Origin: JBFXJF01 sp050175155 | GTDB lineage: Bacteria > Bacillota > Bacilli > Tepidibacillales > Tepidibacillaceae | Direction: 5' to 3' | Assembly: GCA_050175155.1 (NCBI GenBank) | Contig: JBFXJF010000002.1 | Coordinates: forward strand, 1-64,000 | DNA length: 64,000 bases | In this document: positions 59,767 to 64,000 of the stretch, one piece after another | Numbering within the stretch: the stretch's first letter is position 1 | Layout: every line of letters starts with the position of its first letter | Position numbers and translations under genes: made by a program | Notes under the pieces: model-generated | What the model saw: the letters and a program-made list of their open reading frames with translations, nothing else | Told to the model about the DNA's origin: nothing | The model's database searches: none

Positions 59767-60651
59767 ATGTCGAGCATTGAAAGTAAATTGTTGAGTTCTA
59801 TTCTGAAATATTCTAATTTTAAAGCTTATATAGATAAAGTATTTGATAAAGAGGAATTTGGTAAAAATGATATTAATCAGCCACCAAAAAGATTATATCA
59901 AAATTTTAATGTCGATAAAGATCAGACTAATGGAAGAAATACTTTTACTATAAGTCCAAAAAGTAAAGGTAGCAAGACTTATATTCTATATCTTCATGGA
60001 GGGGCTTATATAAATGGTTTTAACAGAATGCATTGGAATTTTTTTAATAGACTTATCAATGCAACTAATTGTACAATAATTGCGCCGGACTATCCCGTTG
60101 CACCAAAGTATACTTATAAAGATTCCTTTGAAATGGTAAAGCCTATCTATAAAAAACTTGTATCTAAAGTAGGAGGAGAAAATATAATTCTTATGGGAGA
60201 CTCCTCTGGAGGAGGTTTTGCACTTGCATTGGCTCAGAATATGAGAGAAGATAATATTGAAAATGCAAAGCAAATTATATTACTCTCGCCTTGGCTGGAT
60301 ATTACTATGAAAAACAAGGATATTAGTTTAATAGATTCCATAGATCCTATTTTAAGTATAAGTGGTTTGATAAGGGCTGGAAAAGCATATGCTGGAGACA
60401 CCAACCCTAATAATTATTTATTAAGTCCTATAAATGGACCTATTGATGGATTGGGGAAAATTAGTATATTTATTGGTACTAAGGATGTTTTAGAGGCCGA
60501 TTCACGTAAGTTTAAATTAAGAGCGGAAGAGGAAAATGTTAAAATAAATTATTGTGAGTATAAAGACATGATTCATGTATGGATATTTTTTAATCTACCT
60601 GAATCAAAGCAAGCGATTGAAAAAATAGTTAGTTTAATAAATTCTAATTAG
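59767..60651 (+). CDS. Hormone-sensitive-lipase-like esterase
   Basis: A 294-residue cytoplasmic alpha/beta hydrolase of the HSL family: the oxyanion-hole motif HGGAY (near residue 77), the nucleophile motif GDSSGGGFALAL (near 147), and acid and histidine residues in TKDVLEADSRKF and YKDMIHVW. The ATG at 59767 follows GAGGTGGAGG with tight spacing. It should hydrolyse short-chain esters. A separate hydrolase tail (59646) lies just upstream but is not part of it. Confidence 0.9.
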   Translation: MSSIESKLLSSILKYSNFKAYIDKVFDKEEFGKNDINQPPKRLYQNFNVDKDQTNGRNTFTISPKSKGSKTYILYLHGGAYINGFNRMHWNFFNRLINATNCTIIAPDYPVAPKYTYKDSFEMVKPIYKKLVSKVGGENIILMGDSSGGGFALALAQNMREDNIENAKQIILLSPWLDITMKNKDISLIDSIDPILSISGLIRAGKAYAGDTNPNNYLLSPINGPIDGLGKISIFIGTKDVLEADSRKFKLRAEEENVKINYCEYKDMIHVWIFFNLPESKQAIEKIVSLINSN

Positions 60652-60749
60652 TAATTTTAGTGCATTATATTTTATTACATTCATATTTTTGTCTGTAAAA
60701 TAAAATAATTGCAATGCAATATGTAAGATTTTTTTATAATTCGACATTA

Positions 60750-60779
60750 TTGACAGGAAATTTTTATGTCAAGTATAAT
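60750..60779 (+). promoter_or_regulatory. Promoter of the lipoprotein gene
   Basis: TTGACA (60750-60755) and TATAAT (60774-60779) with an 18-base spacer. TTGACA is mirrored by TGTCAA (60767-60772), so an operator may overlap. Confidence 0.65.
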
Positions 60780-60805
60780 AATGTAAAAAGAAGGAAAGGG
60801 TGCGA

Positions 60806-61183
60806 ATGGTAATGAGGAAAATTCAAATTGTATATTTGCTGGTTTTATTATTAATTATTGTTCCTCTTTCAATTGGCTGTACATCTAATACCAATCTGGC
60901 AACAGAAGCTGCATCAGACAGCTTATCAGAATTGGGAATTTATGATTACTCAGTAAAAGAAGGGGATGCCAAGGAAATAACCACCAATGATAGCGAAAGC
61001 CATCAAATGATTGTAAAGATGAGACTATTGCAATACGATATGTCACCAAATCTTGAAGATTACTATGGCGCTTACTTGGTGGATATGAAGAATGAAGATG
61101 GGAAAATCATAACTGTAGTTGTAATCAATGAAAATGGGGAGATGAAATCCTTACTGCCAGAGGATGTAAAAAGTACTAAATAA
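60806..61183 (+). CDS. Small lipoprotein
   Basis: A 125-residue exported protein. The signal peptide ends with the lipobox SIGC (cysteine near residue 26), after which a short acidic domain follows (DYSVKEGDAKEITTNDSESH, then strands ending ITVVVINENGEM). I do not recognise the family. The start at 60806 follows AAGGAAAGG; GTG 60800 and ATG 60812 are alternatives. A long perfect hairpin follows the gene. Confidence 0.75.
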   Translation: MVMRKIQIVYLLVLLLIIVPLSIGCTSNTNLATEAASDSLSELGIYDYSVKEGDAKEITTNDSESHQMIVKMRLLQYDMSPNLEDYYGAYLVDMKNEDGKIITVVVINENGEMKSLLPEDVKSTK

Positions 61184-61230
61184 AGAAACCTTACATTCAT
61201 CGGCATAAATAAAATCATTAGTGTTTTGTA

Positions 61231-61280
61231 TTAGCAATAAAATCCACAAACTATTTCGTGGATTTTATTGCTAATATTTT
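61231..61280 (+). terminator. Perfect 17-bp hairpin between the lipoprotein and the next gene
   Basis: TTAGCAATAAAATCCAC (61231-61247) and GTGGATTTTATTGCTAA (61258-61274) pair perfectly around a 10-base loop, with TATTTT after it. It lies just before the ribosome site of the gene at 61297, so it may act as an attenuator. Confidence 0.8.
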
Positions 61281-61296
61281 GGAAGGAGAAAACGAT

Positions 61297-61521
61297 ATGC
61301 AAAGAAGAAAGATGATTGCTCCAATTGTGATAACTGCTATTATTGTATTGTACTATATAGTATTTGTGACTTTTTTTGTATTTTTGGAGGGCATTCCGTT
61401 GTTAGTTAAAATACTAGGAATTGTTATTCCTATGCTTATAGCTGGAATCTGCATATATGTCCTTTTGGATCGAATAAAAGAAATAAAAAGCGATGATGAA
61501 GATGACCTTAGCAAATACTAA
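61297..61521 (+). CDS. Small two-helix membrane protein
   Basis: A 74-residue protein with two transmembrane helices (about 7-29 and 33-52), a short turn and an acidic tail (KSDDEDDLSKY). The ATG at 61297 follows AAGGAG by eight bases; the frame from 61258 starts inside the hairpin. Function is unknown. It follows the lipoprotein gene, probably on the same transcript if the hairpin is read through. Confidence 0.65.
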   Translation: MQRRKMIAPIVITAIIVLYYIVFVTFFVFLEGIPLLVKILGIVIPMLIAGICIYVLLDRIKEIKSDDEDDLSKY

Positions 61522-61532
61522 AAAAAGAGAAG

Positions 61533-61570
61533 AATAGGTACCAGGCACGTCAGTTAGGCAGTTATTGAAT
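61533..61570 (+). repeat. REP-like repeat, copy 10
   Basis: Variant with GTACCAGGCAC and GTTAGGCAGTTATT. It lies 11 bases after the preceding stop. Confidence 0.88.
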
Positions 61571-61618
61571 TGGTTAAGAAGAGACTCGATAAATTTTTAA
61601 TTTTGCCCCTAATTTATC

Positions 61619-61671
61619 ATGATAATTATCATTGTTATTTAGTTGAAACAATATTACAATTATTATATATA
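61619..61671 (+). promoter_or_regulatory. Fur-like palindrome and promoter of the NapH-like gene
   Basis: ATGATAATTATCAT (61619-61632) is a perfect 14-base palindrome resembling Fur boxes (GATAAT/ATTATC). A promoter follows at TTGAAA (61643-61648) and TATATA (61666-61671) with a 17-base spacer. Iron control of a ferredoxin-type gene would make sense, but the leader of about 180 bases before the start codon is unexplained. Confidence 0.5.
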
Positions 61672-61848
61672 GAGGGACTCTGATGATGTCCAAGATTGAA
61701 TAAAAATATTAATAGAGTAGCTTTTTAATTATAAAATTATAGGGAGGTACTCCTTTTTTTTGTGTTTAGAATATAAATGGAGAAGAGTTCGCTTTATGAT
61801 ATTGATTTAAATACACAAAGTAAAAAATATAAAAAGAAGGTTGACTCT

Positions 61849-62658
61849 ATGGGAAATTTAAAGAGTAAAATAAAGATGACGAAGCTGAGAAGGATTCTTC
61901 AGGGTTTTTTATTAGTGGCTGGAATAATTTATTTGATTCAAATTATTCCAAACAATGAAACTTTTTTGATCGCTATTCTGTTAATTATTCTAATTACTGT
62001 CGTATTTCGTACTGGTTTTTGTGGTTGGATTTGTCCGCTTGGAACTATATTTGATTTTATAAGAAAAATAGGTAAACTAATTGGAAGTATCCCTTTTATG
62101 AGACCTATAAACAAAAATTATAAAATTTGGATTAATAATAATAGAAATTTATTAAATAAAATTGATAAATACGCTAGATATTTTAAATATATATTTCTAC
62201 TTTGGATGATGCAAGCCGCTTTTATTGCTGAAGGCGATCAACATGAATCAGTAAATAGTCTACTAATATTTCTATTTTTTGTAATTATTGGACTCTTTAT
62301 TGATAGATCATGGTGTAAATATTGTTGTCCATTAGGAGCCACGCTTGGGTTAGTAGGTAAGATAAGTCCTACAAAGGTCGAAAGGGATGAAAACCTTTGT
62401 ATTGATTGTGATCTATGCACTAAAATTTGTCCTATAAATATTGATGTGGCACACAAAAAGATTGTAAATGATAAGGACTGCAATACTTGTCTAGAATGTG
62501 TTGATGTATGTCCTGTAGAGGGTGCATTGGATTTGAAATTCACTTCTTTGACAATGAAAAAATTTAAGATATCAAAAGATATGTATGGAGTAATAATAAT
62601 TTTTATATTAATAATTGGTCTAATAGTAATAAAACTTGTTGAGACAGTCACAGCTTAA
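61849..62658 (+). CDS. NapH/CcoG-like membrane ferredoxin protein
   Basis: A 269-residue membrane protein with about five transmembrane helices. It has two CxxxCP-type motifs at the membrane (CGWICPLG near residue 59 and CKYCCPLG near 160) and a C-terminal double 4Fe-4S ferredoxin domain (CIDCDLCTKICP and CNTCLECVDVCP, all eight cysteines present). This is the layout of NapH, NosR and related electron-transfer proteins. The ATG at 61849 has GAAGG eight bases upstream; the ATG at 61777 has no site. It probably carries electrons between a membrane donor and an unknown enzyme. Confidence 0.87.
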   Translation: MGNLKSKIKMTKLRRILQGFLLVAGIIYLIQIIPNNETFLIAILLIILITVVFRTGFCGWICPLGTIFDFIRKIGKLIGSIPFMRPINKNYKIWINNNRNLLNKIDKYARYFKYIFLLWMMQAAFIAEGDQHESVNSLLIFLFFVIIGLFIDRSWCKYCCPLGATLGLVGKISPTKVERDENLCIDCDLCTKICPINIDVAHKKIVNDKDCNTCLECVDVCPVEGALDLKFTSLTMKKFKISKDMYGVIIIFILIIGLIVIKLVETVTA

Positions 62659-62717
62659 CATGGTTATAAAAGCAGTGGTAAGTCATTAGTGAATATAGGA
62701 TTGAAGTACAGGATTAA

Positions 62718-62764
62718 TGCACTGGTTGAAAAGATGAAAAACATCTAAGGCCAGTGCACTTTTT
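62718..62764 (+). terminator. Terminator after the NapH-like gene
   Basis: TGCACTGG pairs with CCAGTGCA, with inner AGATG/CATCT, followed by CTTTTT. From 62766 to 62854 there is no plus-strand gene; on the minus strand TKADAEAAEKTIKQLA and stop (62796-62845) may be a gene end. Confidence 0.8.
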
Positions 62765-62854
62765 GTATAAAGGGTTACATTTTGGAGAAAAAATTCTAAG
62801 CTAACTGTTTAATGGTTTTTTCAGCAGCCTCTGCGTCAGCTTTTGTTTAAAAAA

Positions 62855-62892
62855 AATAGGTGCCAGGCACGTCAGTTAGTCAGTTATTGAAT
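62855..62892 (+). repeat. REP-like repeat, copy 11
   Basis: Full consensus unit, ending GAAT. It lies 78 bases before the aldo/keto reductase gene. Confidence 0.9.
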
Positions 62893-62969
62893 CAATCTAG
62901 TATTTTTGATAGCATAGTTATATAGTTATTAATAGAGTTAAAATATAGGGTAGTGAAAGGAATAATAAT

Positions 62970-64000
62970 ATGCAATATAGAACTATGCCTAAATCTAAGG
63001 ATAAGATTTCCGTACTAGGTTATGGATGTATGCGACTACCAACACATGCTGGTGGAGAGACATCTAGATTTATAGATAAGAGCAAAGCAGTCCAACAAAT
63101 ACGTGGGGCTATTGATGCAGGGGTTAACTATTTAGATACAGCATGGATATACCATCTGGGAGCTTCGGAATCTTTTTTAGGAGAACATGTTTTGACCGAT
63201 GGATATCGCGAGAAAGTTTATATAGCTACAAAATTGCCTTGTATGATTATTAGTAAGAAGGAGAAAATTGAAGAAATATTTAATAAGCAATTAGAGAAAT
63301 TAAAAGTTGATTATATCGACTACTATCTTTTACACTCGCTTAAAGGGTCTACTTGGGATAAAATGCTATCACTTGGAATCATAGAGTTTATGGATAAGAT
63401 TAAAAAAGAGGGTAAAGTACGACATATGGGATTTTCTTTTCATGGTAATCATGATGATTTTGTTCGGATTGTTGATTCATATGATTGGGATTTTGCTCAA
63501 GTACAATTCAATATTCTGGACGAAAATTATCAGGCGGGTATCAAAGGTATAGAGTATGCTTCTAGTAAGGGATTAGGCATTATAATTATGGAGCCTTTAC
63601 GTGGTGGATCATTGGTAGGTAAAATACCAAAAGAAATTAAAAAAAATTATGACACAGCTCCTATTAAGAGAAGTGCAGCTGATTGGGCTTTTAGATGGAT
63701 ATATAATCATCCAGAGGTAACTCTGGTTTTATCAGGAATGAATGTAGATGAACACATAGCGGAAAATATAAAAATTGCATCAGAGGCTTTGCCAAACGGG
63801 CTGACTGACGATGAGATGTCTATAATACAACGTTCTAGGGATATATATCTTGAATTAATGCAGGTTAATTGTACTGGTTGTGGTTATTGCATACCTTGCC
63901 CAGCAGGAATAAATATTCCAAACAGTTTTAAGAATCTAAATAATTATCATATGTTTGGAAAATTGGGAGCCCAATTTAATCACTTAACAAATAGTGGAGT
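62970..64000 (+). CDS. Aldo/keto reductase with C-terminal 4Fe-4S motif (truncated by window end)
   Basis: The first 343 codons of an NAD(P)H-dependent aldo/keto reductase: GYGCMRLP near the start, GVNYLDTAWIY with the catalytic Asp and Tyr, KVYIATKLP with the active-site Lys, YYLLHSL, and a strand GLGIIIMEPLRGG. At the C-terminus CTGCGYCIPCPAGINIP is a ferredoxin-type cluster motif, as in the larger anaerobe-type members of the family (about 370-400 residues). GAAAGGA lies upstream of the ATG. The end of the gene is beyond the window. Confidence 0.93.
   Translation, partial: MQYRTMPKSKDKISVLGYGCMRLPTHAGGETSRFIDKSKAVQQIRGAIDAGVNYLDTAWIYHLGASESFLGEHVLTDGYREKVYIATKLPCMIISKKEKIEEIFNKQLEKLKVDYIDYYLLHSLKGSTWDKMLSLGIIEFMDKIKKEGKVRHMGFSFHGNHDDFVRIVDSYDWDFAQVQFNILDENYQAGIKGIEYASSKGLGIIIMEPLRGGSLVGKIPKEIKKNYDTAPIKRSAADWAFRWIYNHPEVTLVLSGMNVDEHIAENIKIASEALPNGLTDDEMSIIQRSRDIYLELMQVNCTGCGYCIPCPAGINIPNSFKNLNNYHMFGKLGAQFNHLTNSG

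Noticed and set aside
30373..62892. The 38-base repeats as a CRISPR array
   Set aside because: They are dispersed over 32 kb between genes, not in tandem with regular spacers, and no cas gene is present.
1..64000. An integrase, relaxase or transposase that would explain the islands
   Set aside because: No frame with tyrosine or serine recombinase, DDE or relaxase motifs was found. The mobile-element reading rests only on gene-end relics and repeats.

Overview
The window looks like an accessory region of a low-GC Gram-positive anaerobe, most likely a member of the Clostridia. The evidence is strong AT bias, Shine-Dalgarno sites of the AGGAGG type, frequent GTG/TTG starts, near-consensus TTGACA/TATAAT promoters, an S-layer-homology (SLH) surface protein, PadR/DUF1048/KTR genes typical of Firmicutes, and anaerobe-type iron-sulphur proteins at the right end. 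The species assignment is inference. No tRNA, rRNA, CRISPR array, integrase or complete transposase was seen.

Layout. 1-11 kb: end of an rlmD/rumA-like gene, then a type I restriction-modification operon (hsdM, hsdS, a PHP-ATPase of TrlF type, a small gene, hsdR), followed by a GNAT/ASCH pair. 11-18 kb: a dinD pseudogene with three nonsense codons, a RhuM-family gene, a divergent TetR/MMPL exporter pair, and a toxin-antitoxin-like pair with a zinc-finger/HTH/Panacea antitoxin. 18-30 kb: a LytS-like sensor kinase and a SARP-type response regulator, a degenerate receiver protein, and a 2793-residue SLH surface protein. 30-36.6 kb: a second Panacea protein, a DUF6933/pRiA4b-ORF3-like protein, a Fic protein, two decayed copies of a membrane-protein/hydrolase module, and the pseudouridine synthase rluF. 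36.6-41.4 kb: an EAL-CBS-GGDEF protein, a DUF2871 protein, and a B12-binding/GGDEF operon. 41.4-47.6 kb: a second TetR/MMPL pair and a PadR/DUF1048/KTR/ABC cluster whose ABC genes carry internal deletions. 47.7-56.0 kb: an eight-gene operon with a processive GT2 glycosyltransferase, bactofilin-like, DHHW, VTC, DUF4956, CotH and glycosidase-like proteins, probably for a cell-surface polysaccharide. 56-64 kb: the intact copy of the membrane-protein/hydrolase module, DUF937, mscL, an ArsR-like regulator and esterase, a lipoprotein, a NapH-like ferredoxin protein and a truncated aldo/keto reductase.

Two genome-scale patterns run through the window. First, short 3' ends of rlmD/rumA-like genes recur at 1, 13.35, 18.14, 34.83 and 56.3-56.5 kb and fall at changes of gene content, as expected if islands accreted one after another at the 3' end of rumA. 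Tails of gatB, purC and a hydrolase are also present. Second, from 30 kb rightward a REP-like repeat of about 38 bases (GTGCCAGGCAC palindrome plus two GTCAGTTA units) recurs 11 times between genes; it is absent from the left 30 kb. Many genes and relics show clean internal deletions.

The best candidates for undescribed biology are: the 47.7-56.0 kb polysaccharide operon, which combines a processive synthase with CotH kinase, VTC and DUF4956 proteins; the two Panacea regulators, which share a predicted operator core; the TrlF-type ATPase inside the hsd operon; and the B12-binding protein/diguanylate cyclase pair.
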